The position numbers and the translations under genes are program-made. Source: Cynocephalus volans (taxonomy: Eukaryota; Chordata; Mammalia; Dermoptera; Cynocephalidae). From it: a stretch of DNA of 64,000 bases. The notes below the pieces were generated by a model. The model was not told where the DNA came from. It ran no database searches and was given only the letters and a program-made list of their open reading frames with translations. Below are positions 35,648 through 47,487 of this stretch, piece by piece. The stretch is taken from the NCBI RefSeq assembly GCF_027409185.1, contig NC_084460.1, positions 64,244,501 through 64,308,500 on the forward strand, read 5' to 3'. Position 1 is the first letter of the stretch; each line of letters begins with the position of its first letter.

Positions 35648-35660
35648 AAATGATGGTGTG

Positions 35661-35731
35661 TGTGTGCCTGCTTCAGCAGCACATATACTAAAATTGGAAT
35701 GATACAGAGAAGATTAGCATGGCCCTCGCAA
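35661..35731 (+). pseudogene. U6 snRNA retropseudogene, 3'-truncated
   Basis: The U6 core GCACATATACTAAAATTGGA is intact and continues with AGAGAAGATTAGCATGGCCC. The 5' end has two changes and the copy stops after about 70 of roughly 107 nucleotides. AAATGATGGTGTG at 35648-35660 and 35732-35744 is a 13-bp target duplication, so this is an L1-mediated insertion. There is no upstream PSE/TATA pattern, so it should not be expressed. Confidence 0.92.
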
Positions 35732-35757
35732 AAATGATGGTGTGCAGGTGACCTTGG

Positions 35758-36125
35758 TGCTGTCATCTGAATGCTTGTGTACCCCCCCATCCATATGTTG
35801 AAGCCCTAAACCCCTAATGTGATGTTATTTGGAGGTGTAACCTTTGGGAGGTAATCTGGGTTAAATGAAGCCATGAGGTGGAGCCCACATGATGGGATTA
35901 GTATCCTTATAAGAAGAGAAAGAGACTAGAGCTCTCTCTTTCCTCCATGTGAGGACACATGAGAAAGCTACCATCTGCAAGTCAGGAAGACAGCCCTCAC
36001 CAGACACTGGATCTACCAGCACCTCGATCTTGGGCTTGCAGCCTCCAGAACTGTGAGAAAGAAATGTGTGTTGTTTAAGCCACCCAGACTGTAGTATTCA
36101 GTGATAGCAGCCTGAGCTGACTGAG
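35758..36125 (+). mobile_element. MLT1-type LTR (ERVL-MaLR)
   Basis: CCATATGTTGAAGCCCTAAA, ATGATGGGATTAGTATCCTT, GCAGCCTCCAGAACTGTGAG and TTGTTTAAGCCACCCAGACT give the full order of an MLT1 LTR on the plus strand. Confidence 0.9.
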
Positions 36126-37300
36126 ATGCTTGGTTTGGCTACTACATTGGCCAGGTTGTTAGATGTGGTTAGTCATATCCACCATGAAGTGACCCCAGGA
36201 CATACCAAGAAAGACCCCCGAGGCTTTTTAGCCGAAGTACAAGAGAGGAAATACAGCAGAGCTGCCTTCTTACAGGGTCAGCACAGAGACTCCACATTAC
36301 AAGAAACAGTTCTGAATCAGGAAAAGAATTAATCATCTGATTCCAAAATGAAATTTCTCCATACATCTTTTTATATAATCTAGGGGAACAATTGAATGAT
36401 AAACCACAAATTCAGCAACAACAGGGATTTATGACTTTTTGATTCCCAAAAAAGATTGAAGTAAAAATGAAAATTCTTTTTGTCCAAATGGGAGCCAAGG
36501 TTGACTATGTGCATGGACACAGGAAATACAATCGAAGACCCACAATCATTCAGAGTGCAACTCTTCCCATTTCCAGTATGATTCTCAGGGTCTTGCCTCT
36601 TCTGTGCCATGGCTGCTACTGTTCAAAGAGGGAGTTATTATCTGACCTCATCCAAGTCATGCAACCTCATCCATGGACTCAGCAACCCAACTGTTCCCTC
36701 TGAAGGAACATAAATAAATGGCAACAGGGGGCTGTGTCTGGACATGCCAGATAAGTATGGGTTTCCCACATCGGGTGGGCTGTTTTCTCATAACATCAGT
36801 GGCAATGTTGTATTCACTCATGAGTCTGGATAAAGTTTGCAGTTGCCAGTGGGGACACCCCAGCAGCAGAGGAATCCAGACTTATTGCATGTGTCATTAC
36901 AGGGGTGTTACATAGATTGAGATCAATATCAACAATGTTTGTGTGGTCTGCAGAGACCCTAGTCAGCCCCTACATGAATGAGTTACACATACAGTCAAAG
37001 TCATGCTCTAGTAATGCTAGTAGGGCCACAGCATTAGAATTACAGGGACAGGAATTCCATTCTTAGATGTGCAGGCTGAGAGATGATTTGCATGGGGCTG
37101 AGGGCTGTTCTGGCTTTGTGTGTGTTTTCTACTCTTTTCTGATGTGTTTAATCTTGGCTGACAGCATCACCATCATTGTTCCTCGGAAGTATCCTGTCCC
37201 ATATCCACTGGCCTCTTCCCCTTGGCTTCTGGCCATGTTCCACCTCCTCTTGTCATGACTCCAACTACAGTGTGCTGGGGACTTCTCCTTGCATGTCCCT
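36126..37300. other. Unassigned intergenic DNA
   Basis: No gene or recognised repeat. Confidence 0.5.
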
Positions 37301-37410
37301 GTGGAATGACAACTCCATGAGGGCAGGAACCTCCATCTGTTTCATTCACTGCCGTGTCACCAGGATCCTCAACAGAGTGTGAACGCCCAGTAAGCATTTG
37401 ATGTGTGGCT
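37301..37410 (+). mobile_element. L2 3' end fragment
   Basis: CTCCATGAGGGCAGGAACCT, CACTGCCGTGTCACCAGGAT and CCCAGTAAGCATTTGATG are degenerate L2 3' end phrases in order. Confidence 0.6.
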
Positions 37411-37625
37411 TTGTGCTGTTTCATTCTTCTGAGTGTTCAGTTCGTGAATGGCATTGTGCTGTTCATTCCATTGTCTTTTCACTCTTTCTCTCCCCTGTGT
37501 TTTCAGATGTTGCTCTGTGAACATCTGGGTTGCCGCTTACAGCAACTGTGTGGGACTCCACTCCACCAAACGTATGCGTAGCATGTGCTTGCTCTGCTGT
37601 CTTGCTGTGGTGGGCACCGTGATGC

Positions 37626-37775
37626 TGTGGTGTGAATGTATCCCTATAAAACTCATGTGGAAACTTAATCCCCAGTGCAACAGTATTAAGAGGTAGGGCC
37701 TTTAGGAGGTGATAAGGACCTTTCTAATCCTAATGGAGGGAATTAGTCCCTTATAAAAGGGCTGGAGAGAAATTA
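37626..37775 (+). mobile_element. MaLR LTR 5' fragment
   Basis: GTGGTGTGAATGTATCCCTA, ATGTGGAAACTTAATCCCCA and GTAGGGCCTTTAGGAGGTGA match the first third of an MST/MLT1 LTR; the rest is missing. Confidence 0.75.
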
Positions 37776-38204
37776 TCCCCAGCCTCAACAATAATCAATC
37801 TTTATTCATACTTTTATTTGACACTATGGCTTTGTACTATGGTTTATTATTTGGTAGGTCATCTTTCTTCCTTCATCTCCCATTGAAAGAAATTACTATA
37901 TCTATTAAATAGATATTTCTACTTTCATATGTTTTAGAATAAATTTGTTGAGGTCATCAAAAAATCCAGCTAAAAGAGGAAAATTCTTGAAGTAGAACTT
38001 TCAAGAGGAAAATACCTAGAAACACTTATAACAATAAAAAAGTGAAAATAGATTAATTAAGCACCTAACTCAAAAAAAGTAGAAGTAGCACAACACAATC
38101 AACTGAAGGAAATCAAAATAAAGGAGTTAATAAAGATAAGAGCAGATATTAACAAGACAGAAAAATAAGATAATAGGGAGAACTGACAAATAAATTTAAA
38201 AGCT

Positions 38205-38318
38205 GGGCTGGCTGGTTAGCTCAGTCAGTTAGAGCATGGTGCTGATAACACAAGGCCCAGGGTTTGACCCCTGTATCAACCAACCACCCTCCAAAAATAA
38301 AATAAAATAAAAATAAAC
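38205..38318 (+). mobile_element. tRNA-Ile-derived monomeric SINE (CYN-I-like)
   Basis: GGCTGGCTGGTTAGCTCAGT, then AGAGCATGGTGCTGATAACA and a GGGTTTGACCCC B-box region follow the tRNA-Ile body closely, ending in an A-rich AAATAAAATAAA tail. Mutations in the tRNA arms, the tail and its place inside an L1 rule out a functional tRNA gene. Confidence 0.82.
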
Positions 38319-38719
38319 AAAGTAAAAAGGTGATTTTTTGAAAAGTAAAGATAAGTCATTATATACTATTATTATGAAAACAACATGAGAAAGCACAAAT
38401 ACACAAAATAAAAAATGATTGGGTAAAAATAATTACAGAAACAGGAGAAATTAAAACATCATTAGAGATCATTCACTCAATGCTATTTGAGTCAACTTGA
38501 AATCCTAGACAGAATGGACAATCTTCTAAGCACACATTAACCAAATGGATCCCAAAAGAGATAGAAGATCTAAATTGACCACCTTGCAAAATAGAAAAAG
38601 GAAAAATTGTTGAGGAACTATACCACTCCTCTCCACCCCATACCCAAAAGCAACAGGCCCAGACATTTTTACAGGGGAATTGTAACTAACATTAAACAGC
38701 AGATAATTCCAATAATTTT

Positions 38720-38894
38720 TTTTTTTATGACCAGTAAGGGGATCATAACCCTTGGCTTGGTGTTGCCTGCACCGCGCTCAGCCAGTGAGCACACCAGCCA
38801 GCCCTGTGTAGGATCCGAACCTATGGCCTCGGTGCTCCCAGCGCTGCCACGCTCCCAGCGCGGCACTCTCCCGAGTGAGCCACAGGGTCGGCCC
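38720..38894 (-). mobile_element. tRNA-derived dimeric SINE, full two-arm form
   Basis: On the minus strand a first arm (GGCCGACCCTGTGGCTCACT ... GGTTCGGATCC) is followed by a complete second tRNA-like arm ending in CCCCTTACTGGTCAT and an A tail. A perfect 16-bp target duplication TAATTCCAATAATTTT is at 38704-38719 and 38895-38910. Confidence 0.92.
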
Positions 38895-40292
38895 TAATTC
38901 CAATAATTTTAAAGCTGTTTCAGAACACTGGAAAAAAGGCATTGTTTCACTTTTTTTATATGAAGTCAATATTACATGAGTGACCAAAACTTGAAAATAT
39001 TGCACCAAAAAGAATACTGCAAGTCACCACCAATACCACCTATAAGTATCAATACCAAAAATAAATAAATAAAATATAGAAGTAAAGTTCAGCACCATTT
39101 AAAAAATAATGTAGGGTGATTAGGGAATAGTAGATAGTTCTATAATGAAGTATGTATTAATATAATTCATCACATTAATAATTCTAAGAAGAAATAACAT
39201 GATCATTTCCAGAATTGCTGTAAAAATATTTTTCTAAAAATTCTTTAAAACAACACTGAATAAAATGAAATAGACAATTTTTTTGCCGTTAAAATATATC
39301 TAATATGAAATATGTTCTGATGCTTACTAGGGGAGTACTTTCACTGAAATCAAGAAAAAAACAAAAATATTCAATACCAGCACTATTATATAATGTTATA
39401 CTTGAAGTATCAGTGCATGCAATTAGATAAAAGAAAGAGAATAGAGTTATAAAAATTAGAAAGTAAGAGATAAAATTATTTACAAGCCCTAAGATTGTAT
39501 ACCTGAATTTTCAGTAGGGTGTAAGACCATTCAATGGGGAAAGAATAGTCTTTTCAACAAATGCTTCTGTAACAACTAGATATCCACATGCAAACTAATG
39601 AAGTTAGACCCTTCCCTCACATCATATACAAAAATGAATTCGACATGAATCAGAACCTTAATACAAGGGCCAAAACCATAAAACTCTTAGAAGAAAACAT
39701 GGTAAATCTTCATGTCTTAGATTTGTTAATGGTTTCTTAGATATGGTACCAAAAACACAAGCAAAAATAAATAAATAAATAAATAAATTGGACTTAATCA
39801 AATAAAATACTTGTGCACCAAAGGACACAACCAAGAAATTGAAAAGACAACCCATAATGGGAAAAAATATTTGCAAATTGCATATCTGATAAGGGTCTAG
39901 TATCCGGAATACATAACAACTCTTGCAACATAACAACAAAAAGACAACCCAATTAAAAATGGGCAAAAATTTGAATAGATATTTCTCCAAAGAAGATAGA
40001 CAAACAGCCAACAAGCACATGAAAAGATGCACAACATCATTAGTCATCAGGAAAACACAGATCAAAACCTCAATGAGAAATTGCTTCATACCCACTAGGG
40101 TAGCTACACATTTTTTTTTTTTAATTTTATTTTGTTGATATACAATGTGGTTGATTATTGTGGCCCATTACCGAAACCTCCCTCCCTCCTCCCTCTCATC
40201 CCTCCCACCCAACAATGTCCTTTCTGTTTGCTTGTCGTATCAACGTCAAGGAATTGTAGTTGTTATGTCTTCTTCCCCCGCCCCCCCCCGGT

Positions 40293-40323
<31 letters not shown>

Positions 40324-40395
40324 TTATTTATTTTTAGCTCCCACCAATAGGTGAGAACATGTGGTATTTCTCTTTCTGTGCCTGACTTGTTTCAC

Positions 40396-40851
40396 TTAAT
40401 ATAATTCTCTCAAGGTCCATCCATGTTGTTGCAATGGCAGTATTTCATTCGTTTTTATAGCTGAGTAGTATTCCATTGTGTAGGTATACCACATTTTCTG
40501 TATCCACTCATTCGATGATGGACATTTGGGCTGGTTACAACTCTTGGCTATTGTAAAGAGTGCTGCGATGAACATTGGGGAACAGGTATACCTCCGACTT
40601 GATGATTTCCATTCCTCTGGGTATATTCCCAACAGTGGGATAGCTGGGTCGTATGGTAGATCTATTTGCAATTGTTTGAGGAACCTCCATACCATTTTCC
40701 ATAGAGGCTGCACCATTTTGCAGTCCCACCAACAATGTATGAGAGTTCCTTTTTCTCCGCAACCTCGCCAGCATTTATCGTTCAGAGTCTTTTGAATTTT
40801 AGCCATCCTAACTGGGGTTAGATGGTATCTCAGTGTGGTTTTGATTGGCAT
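40396..40851 (-). pseudogene. L1 ORF2p C-terminal fragment (open, 151 codons)
   Basis: The minus-strand frame stays open for 151 codons to a stop and encodes the end of L1 ORF2p. It includes the Cys-rich motif ([18 protein letters not shown]), the following [11 protein letters not shown] and AIPLLGIYP segments and the MEYYSAIK signature near the end. The endonuclease and reverse-transcriptase domains are absent, so it cannot be active. An intact frame in a neutral relic suggests a fairly recent insertion. Confidence 0.9.
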
Positions 40852-41519
40852 TTCCCAGATGCTGAGTGATGTCGGATATTTGAGTGCTTAAGGTTGTCTG
40901 ATATCTCTCTCAGATTTTCTTCAATGTCTTTGATTCTTTTTTCTTTTTTTCTTGTCTGCTTGTGTTATTTCAAACAGCCCATCTTTAAGTTCAGAGGTTC
41001 TCTCTTCAACTTCCGCAAGCCTGCTGGTTAAACTCTCCATTGTGTTTTTTATTTCGCTGAATAACTTCTTCAGTTCAGCAAGTTATGCTCCATTTTTTTT
41101 CAGGACATTGATTTCCTTGTACATTTCCTCTTTCAGGTCCTGTATACTTTTCCTCGTTTCATCATGATGTCTAGTTGAGTTTTCTTGTATCTCATTCAGT
41201 TTCCTTAGAATTATCACTCGAAATTCCTTGTCAGTCATTTCAAGGGCTTCTTGTTCTATAGGATCTCGAGCTTGAGATTTATTAACTTTTGGTGGTGTAC
41301 TTTCTTGATTTTTTGTATTTCTGGTATCTTTTTTTGATGTTTATTCATTGTGGCAGGGGGTTTCACAGCCCACAGTTTTGACACTATTGACTAACTAAGA
41401 TGTTGCTGTGGTTGCCAATTTGGTATGGCTACCTCCGTGACTGCTCAGTTGGCCTCTAGTGCCTTGTGTGTGTGGTTGCCTCAGGTCTTGGGCCTCTCCG
41501 GGGAGCCACCTCTCTGGTC

Positions 41520-42101
41520 AGCTTGGTCTTTGCTGGGCTGCTGGATCACGGGGCGGTACCACAGGATGTGTGGTCTCTGCTGAGCTTCTACCTCCCGTGC
41601 AGGACTTCTCCCTGTTCCGTGCACCCTGGCCAGGGCTGCTGGAATGCACCGAGGCACCGCAGAGCGTGTGGTCTGTACAGAGCTTCCCCTTCCCCTACAG
41701 GATGTCTCCCTGCTCTGTGCGCGCTAGGCCAGACTTGGGATGGAGCTGGGTGGCGGCAGTGAAGCCTACCTGCCGCTGGATCACATGGCAGCGGCCCCCC
41801 CACAGGGTGTGTGGACTCTACGGAGCTTCTATCTCCCTTGCTGGACATCTCTGTGCTCTGTACACATTGGGCCGGGCTGCTGGATCGCACAGCAGCAGTG
41901 TGGTCCCCGTGGAGTTCCCACCTCCCCTGCCAGACGTCTCTCTTCTCCAAGCACACTAGGCAGGGCTGGGGATGGAGCTGGGTGCCTGCGGTGAAGCCTA
42001 CCTGCTGGATCACACAGTGGCGGCCCCACAGGGTGTGTGGTTTCTGCTGAGTCTCCGCCTCCCTTGCCGGACGTCTCCCCACTCTGTGCGGGCTGCCACA
42101 T
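41520..42101 (-). repeat. Tandem monomer-like units in L1 5' UTR
   Basis: At least five degenerate units of about 96-137 bp each start CTGGATCAC or a close variant (about 41540, 41638, 41774, 41878 and 42003, plus strand). They share a GTGTGGTCTCTGCTGAGCTT, CCTCCCTTGCCGGACGTCTC, TGCTCTGTGCGC order. Two longer units carry an extra GGGATGGAGCTGGGTG... GTGAAGCCTACCTG block. The layout is like the monomer arrays of rodent L1 promoters. Confidence 0.75.
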
Positions 42102-42795
42102 TTTTTTAAAATAGGAAAATATGTAACAAGAATTGGCATGGATGTTGAGAAGTTGGAACCCTTGTACAATACTGGTGGAAATGAAAACAGTGCAGCTGCT
42201 GTGGAAAACAGTTTGGTGATTCCTCAATAACTTAAATATAGAATTGCCACATGACCCAGCAATTCCACTTTGGGGTATATACTCCCAAAGAACTGAAAAT
42301 TGTTGTTTGAAGAAAAACTTGTACATGAACAATCATAGCAGCGTTATTCTCACTAGCTAAAAGGTGGAAACAATCCAAATGTCCATCAACTGTTGAATAA
42401 ATAAACAAAATGAAATGTGGTCTATTTGTACAATGGAATATTATACAGCCACAAAAAGGAACAAAGTACTGACACACACGATGACATGGATGAACCTTGC
42501 AAATATTATGCCAAGTTAGAGAAGCCAGACCCAAAAGTCCACATATTATATGATTCTACTTAACATGAAATGTCCAGGGTAGGCAAATCCATAAAGACAA
42601 AAAGCAGATTAGATGTTGCCAGGGGCTGGGGAAGGGAACAGGAGTGAGTACTAATGGGTACAGGGCTTCCCAGTGGGGTGATGGGAAAATTCTGGAATTA
42701 GTGGTATTTACAACATTGTGAATACACGAAATGTCATTGATGGTAAATTTTACGTTATGTGAATTTTACCATAAAAAATGGCAATAACAAGATTA
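42102..42795 (+). mobile_element. Old L1 (L1M), plus strand, right part with 3' UTR
   Basis: Continues the interrupted element: GGCATGGATGTTGAGAAGTT, CCAGCAATTCCACTTTGGGG, AATGGAATATTATACAGCCA, CCAGGGGCTGGGGAAGGGAA and a terminal ATGTGAATTTTACCATAAAAA are L1 ORF2-end and 3' UTR landmarks in order. Confidence 0.9.
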
Positions 42796-44865
42796 GGAAG
42801 TTAATTTTTAAAAGACTATATCCGGAAAATCTTGCAGAATCAACTGAAAACCTACCTCAAACAGTAAGAAAATTTGGTGAGGCAGTATGGTTTAAAATTA
42901 AAGACACAATCCAAGTGCTTTCATTATAAACAAAGAGGAAAATGGCATTTATAAAAGCAAGAAAAACAAGAAAATGCTAAATGCGCTGTTTGTTCTCTTG
43001 CATCTTCTCACCTTTGTCCCTTCCTCTGTTCTCTTTCCTTTGCCTACACCGTAGAAAGCCGACTCCTAAAGACTGGATCACCCAGTCTCTACAGCTGTTT
43101 CTCTGTGGGATTTGGCCAATGAGGAGCACAGGCAGGAGAGAAGTCAGGCCTTTACTCCCTGCTCCCCCAGTGACAGCTCCTGAGAGCTGGCTTCTCCTCT
43201 GTGGTTCCAGCTTTCGGGGCTCCAGTAACGCTTTTCCCATCTTTGTCCCTCTGCTCAGGGATGGAAGTGGCACTAGGATGAGCAGAGTTTTAAGATGACC
43301 CCACGACTTTTGCCCCCAGTGTTGCTACACGATTTCATCAAATTATACAGCAGGTGGGCTTCATCTAATCCCAGGTGATTAGATGCAGCAGAGGGTTTTA
43401 CCCGGCTGGCGACAAAGGGGAGGTCAGAAAGATTGAAAGCAAGTGAGGGACTCAGCTCCCCACTGCTGGCTGTAAAGAAGGAAGGGCCATGGGAGAAGGT
43501 GCAGAGGGTGGCCCTGGGTGACAGTCGGTAATGAGACAAGGACTTCAGCTCTACAACTGCAAATAACTGAATTCTGTCACCAACCTGAAGGTGCCAGGGA
43601 GTCCCTAGAAAATCCTGCAGCTGCTGGAAAGGACCCTCGGCTATTCATCATGCAACATCCCTTCCTTTCACCTGGCAAAAAGATGGGACCAGTAAGCTGT
43701 CACCACAGGACCAGGCAGTGTGAGTTTCACACTGTTCCAATCCTAACCCATACTTTATTTAAGTTATAAAAGGGGGGAGAATAAAAGCAGGGGATGGTCT
43801 TCAAAATTTTTATATATTTCTCTATGTAATGAAAATTTATGCATGCTCGCTCCTATGATACACACCTGTTAGAGAGGACAGAACTCTGAATGCCAAATGA
43901 GGCAGAACCTGTGCACACTGAATACTGTGAACTGAGCAACTGCACACATTTTATGTGTCTCTGTTCCTGCACTCAAGGGCACAGGCCCATCAGTGAATCC
44001 ACAGCTGTGTGAGCAAACATACGCTCAAGGCACTGGGATGGGATGCACACGGTGGCCATGGCAGCAAGGGGCCAAGTCCAAGCAGTGACACAAATGAGGC
44101 ACAGAGATGCAAAAGATTCAAGGTCTGAGGGAGTTTACAATTCATTGGTGAGTACAGAAATCATACCTGAAAAGATACTAACACCAAGATGTAACTAACA
44201 AGTACAAAAGAAGGGCCAATTAAATCAAAAGGCCAAATTAATCTTTTCTGAAATCTCACTAAAATTCCAAGAGGAATTATATTTATAGTGCATGATGAAA
44301 AGTAATAATCTCTCTTTCTCCTCCTCCTTCTCTCCCATTTCCCATGTGCACGCGTACACACACACACATTCCACAAGCCCTGCAACTATCCTTTTCCCTT
44401 TCACATACTTAACCAGCTTCTCTGACTTCTCCAGGTTTCTCTTCCTCTTTGCTTCATACATCTTACCTCTACGAACATAAGGGTGACATAAATTTCACCA
44501 ATACTGGGTATTCCACAAGGTTTAATTCAGGTTGAGATCTGGTACTAAAAATCACTAAATGAGGCTATTGCTAAAGTGTCTTCCAGCTCTAATATTGTAT
44601 TTGTAGATTCTTTGATTTTGGAGAAAATAGAGGAGACAGGACAAAAGTTGGCATTGATTTGGGTTTGCAAGGATGAATACGACAGGATGAAGAGGGAAGG
44701 GTATTCCCCACAAGGATGGAGGAAACGTGTGGGGGTAGAATCTTTGCAGGAGGTCGTTTCCTGATTCTGTACAGGCTGGACAGGAGTGGAGCAAACGCTC
44801 TGAGAGTGTCGTCCTTCTTAGGTCTCACCTTCTGCTCCCCTGTGCTTCTGCTCTGGCCACCTCAT
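42796..44865. other. Unassigned intergenic DNA
   Basis: Short CA run at 44357-44369; a CR1/L3-like scrap (GTCTTCCAGCTCTAATATTGT) at about 44578. No gene. Confidence 0.5.
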
Positions 44866-44965
44866 ATATATAAGGAAAATCACATTTACATTTATAAAGG
44901 AAATCTACATTAGTAAAGGTATCTGTACCAGGAAGAGGGCTGCTCCAGATGACTTTTATAAGCTC
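44866..44965 (+). mobile_element. ERVL-type LTR fragment
   Basis: CATTTACATTTATAAAGGAA and CAGGAAGAGGGCTGCTCCAG match the central part of the LTRs at 45927 and 59575. Confidence 0.6.
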
Positions 44966-45164
44966 TCTGAGAATGCTGACATTTATTAAAAGAAGGACGC
45001 CTCCTGAGAGCTTTAGAAGGCCAGTCCTGAGGTGCTGAAGTTGCCCCCATCCTCATGAGGCTGTGAGAACCCAGCTCCACGTGTTCCCATCAGCTGGGCA
45101 CCGCGGGAGATGGTGTCTGCTCCTCTCTTTCGAACAAACGTCTCAGGCTCTGAGGGTACCCCAT

Positions 45165-45736
45165 TGTAACAGCCTGAACAGAAGTGACTCCATTTTGTTA
45201 AAACTCTGAATTTAAAAGATTGTTCTCTCCTGTAACCCAAACCACATAACCTGTAGCTAACTGCCAGAACACAATGACTCTTGCTCTCACATTGTACACA
45301 AACAAGTGGAGAAAAATTATTAACCCAAATGGCCATTCTTTACGAGCTTACTAACCTGATCTTATTTGAGAATAACAGGAACTGAGCCCATGGAGAATGA
45401 AGTATGATGCTGGTCAGCTCCCACTCGGGAATTTCCTTGATGATTATCTGAAACACTCAAGCAGATCTGCATGTCCCCATTTGGTCACCATGAGTCAATT
45501 TTCCACCATAGACCCTATAAAACCCTCTGGTAAACCTGGGAGAGGAGAAGATGGTCTTTGAGATACGAGCCCACCATCTCCCCGGGGCTGCCGGCTTCCT
45601 GATTAAAGGCTACCTTTCCTTACACCAACATTTGTCTCTCAAGTATTGGTTATTGAGCAGCGAGCAAATGCACCTTTGGGGTCTCTATAATACCGTGAGG
45701 CTCAGACTCGCGTCTGGGGGACCAGGCGGAGTAGTC
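45165..45736 (+). mobile_element. Class I ERV LTR
   Basis: TGTAACAGCC start, TATA box CCTATAAAACC near 45507-45518, ATTAAAGG polyadenylation-like signal at 45602 and a downstream TTGGTTATTGAGCAGCGAGC region, closing near AGTAGTCA. About 570 bp with promoter and R/U5 layout of a gammaretrovirus-like LTR; no internal genes attached. Confidence 0.68.
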
Positions 45737-45926
45737 ACCAGTTGAGAATGGTCCCAGGGTTATTGTTCCTGCCTCCCCCAGTAATGGTGGTTTCCTTCTG
45801 GGACATTATCAAAATTTCCTTTTTGGTTCTCACAAAAACAATAACAGGAGCTCCTGCAAGTTTACTGCTGAAGGCCTCACCCTTCCCTGGTTCCTACAGC
45901 AGGTCTAGACCTGCCTCATGGCTGCT

Positions 45927-46443
45927 TGTTGGGGCTCAGAAAACACCACCCCAAATACGACCATATGAGATCAGAATGTGCCACCCCAAAATATACTTCT
46001 TTGGCGTACTTTGAGCTGGTTATTATGAAAACTGCAGACACAGGAGTAGCTCTGAGAAGCTGCTCTTTAGTAAAACAAGCTTACATTTATAAAGGAACCT
46101 GTAGCAGGAAGAGGGCTGCTGCAGACAACTTTTATCACCCAAGGAACTTTTATCTGCATAACAAGGAAGTGACTTTATTCACCAGATGCTCCACCCTCAA
46201 CCTCCCATAACTTGTCTCTTCCACCCCCAGAAGCCCCAAGCCCCCATTCCTTCTGTAGCCCAGGATGCTATGTAAGTATCAGTCGTCTGGCCTTCTTTCA
46301 GTCTCATATTTTCATGGGACTCCCATGCACACGTATGTAATAAAACATGGTTTTTCTCCTGTTAATCTGTTTTATGTCAATCTAATTCATAGCTCAGCCA
46401 AGGATCCTAGAAGGCAGAGGGAAGCCATTTTCCCTCCCTCACA
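45927..46443 (+). mobile_element. ERVL-type LTR
   Basis: TGTTGGGGCTCAGAAAACAC start, CCACCCCAAAATATACTTC, ATTTATAAAGGAACCTGTAG, TTTTATCTGCATAACAAGG, TCTCCTGTTAATCTG and CCTCACA end. Collinear with 59575-60116. Confidence 0.8.
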
Positions 46444-47487
46444 GGCTCAGGCTGTCATTCCCTTCCAAACTTATTCATCAATACCTGTGGATCAAGTCAT
46501 CACTAGTTAACAAGTATTTTTTAAATCACCAATGATATTTTAAAGTAGGGCTGAAGGTTGAGGAAAGGAGACTTCTCATCTCTGCTCCCTCCCCCCATTC
46601 AATCAAAAGGACAATTAAGTAATTAAAAAGGCATAAAAACACAATAATAACAATAACAAAAACGAAACTTAACAAAACTCAGAGGGCACTGATCAGAGAG
46701 GAGACCAAAGACAGGAGAAGCTAGCTAAGTGGGAAGATAGCCATGAAACAGAGGAAACGCATGCACAGAGAGGAGAATAGGAAGCTAGACAACCTTCAGA
46801 CACAGGACACACCTGGAAGTGAGAGGCATCATGAAGGAGGAGGGACCCCAGGGACAGCTGGGTGGTGCTGAGAAGGGATGAAGTGCGATCCACCTGCTGG
46901 GTAGGGAGAGCCCAGCCTGTCCCCCACACAGTTCCCAGAGTGTCCAAGGCCAGGCTTATACCACTCAGACAGGAAGTCAGAGAATTAAAGGATTCCAATC
47001 TGGGGCTATTGACCAGCCTGGAGAGGAAAATGTACAAATCTTCACATTTGGGAGCCCCCAGTGAAAGAACAAGTCCATCTCAATGACTGCATGCTAGGAG
47101 CTGCTCACAAGCAAGCCTTCATACACCTCCAAATAGCTTTTAGTGCCTTGGGAGCCAAGCACCATGAGAAAAGTAAAGAACACTGCTGGGGGTCACTGCA
47201 AGGTATGTTCCTACCTTGCAGCATTTCTCAGGGAGCTGTCAAACAACTGATTGGCTATGTGAAAATGAGGGTAAACAGAGAGGAGGAGACAGGCCCCAGG
47301 CACACCCAGATAGCAGGAGCCACTGGCTCCGTGATGGCAGCAGATGGGCCTCAAGGAAAAGGAGAGCTGTTAGACTCCCTGGTGTATTTGCCCTTTTAAA
47401 TAAGAGTTACAGGAGGCCATTGGTTCAGACAGAGCTCCTGCAGTGGGCCCACAGATCAAACCAAAGGGGCATGAGCATACTCATACT
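46444..47487. other. Unassigned intergenic DNA
   Basis: No gene or recognised repeat. Confidence 0.5.

Larger units (their letters stand above)
37935..40109 (+). mobile_element. Old L1 (L1M) ORF2, plus strand, left part
   Basis: A long decayed ORF2 runs on the plus strand, interrupted by SINEs at 38205 and 38720 and by a minus-strand L1 at 40110. It resumes at 42102. Recognisable parts include ATTAATTAAGCACCTAACTC, ATACAAGGGCCAAAACCATAA and GGGCAAAAATTTGAATAGAT. Frameshifts throughout. Confidence 0.82.
40110..42101 (-). mobile_element. Internally deleted younger L1, minus strand, nested
   Basis: From its 3' end (left): oligo(A) tail (T run 40110-40121), 3' UTR with a polypyrimidine block and (TG)n at 40292-40320, ORF2 C-terminus, an abrupt join at about 40885, ORF1 coiled coil (40890-41300) with an in-frame stop, then a GC-rich 5' UTR of repeated units ending at 42101. 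It is about 2 kb against the usual 6-7 kb, so most of ORF2 and the C-terminal part of ORF1 are missing. It sits inside a plus-strand L1M; CACATTTTTTT flanks both ends. Confidence 0.88.

Noticed and set aside
38205..38290. tRNA-Ile gene
   Set aside because: The body is tRNA-like, but stem mismatches, an A-rich tail and insertion within an old L1 make it a SINE.
41520..42101. CRISPR-like or satellite array
   Set aside because: Units are long, unequal and degenerate, in a mammalian L1 5' UTR; no short identical repeats with unique spacers.
41588..42169. 193-codon minus-strand ORF and overlapping plus-strand ORFs
   Set aside because: They lie in the repeated GC-rich L1 5' UTR, and the repeated peptides only mirror the DNA monomers.
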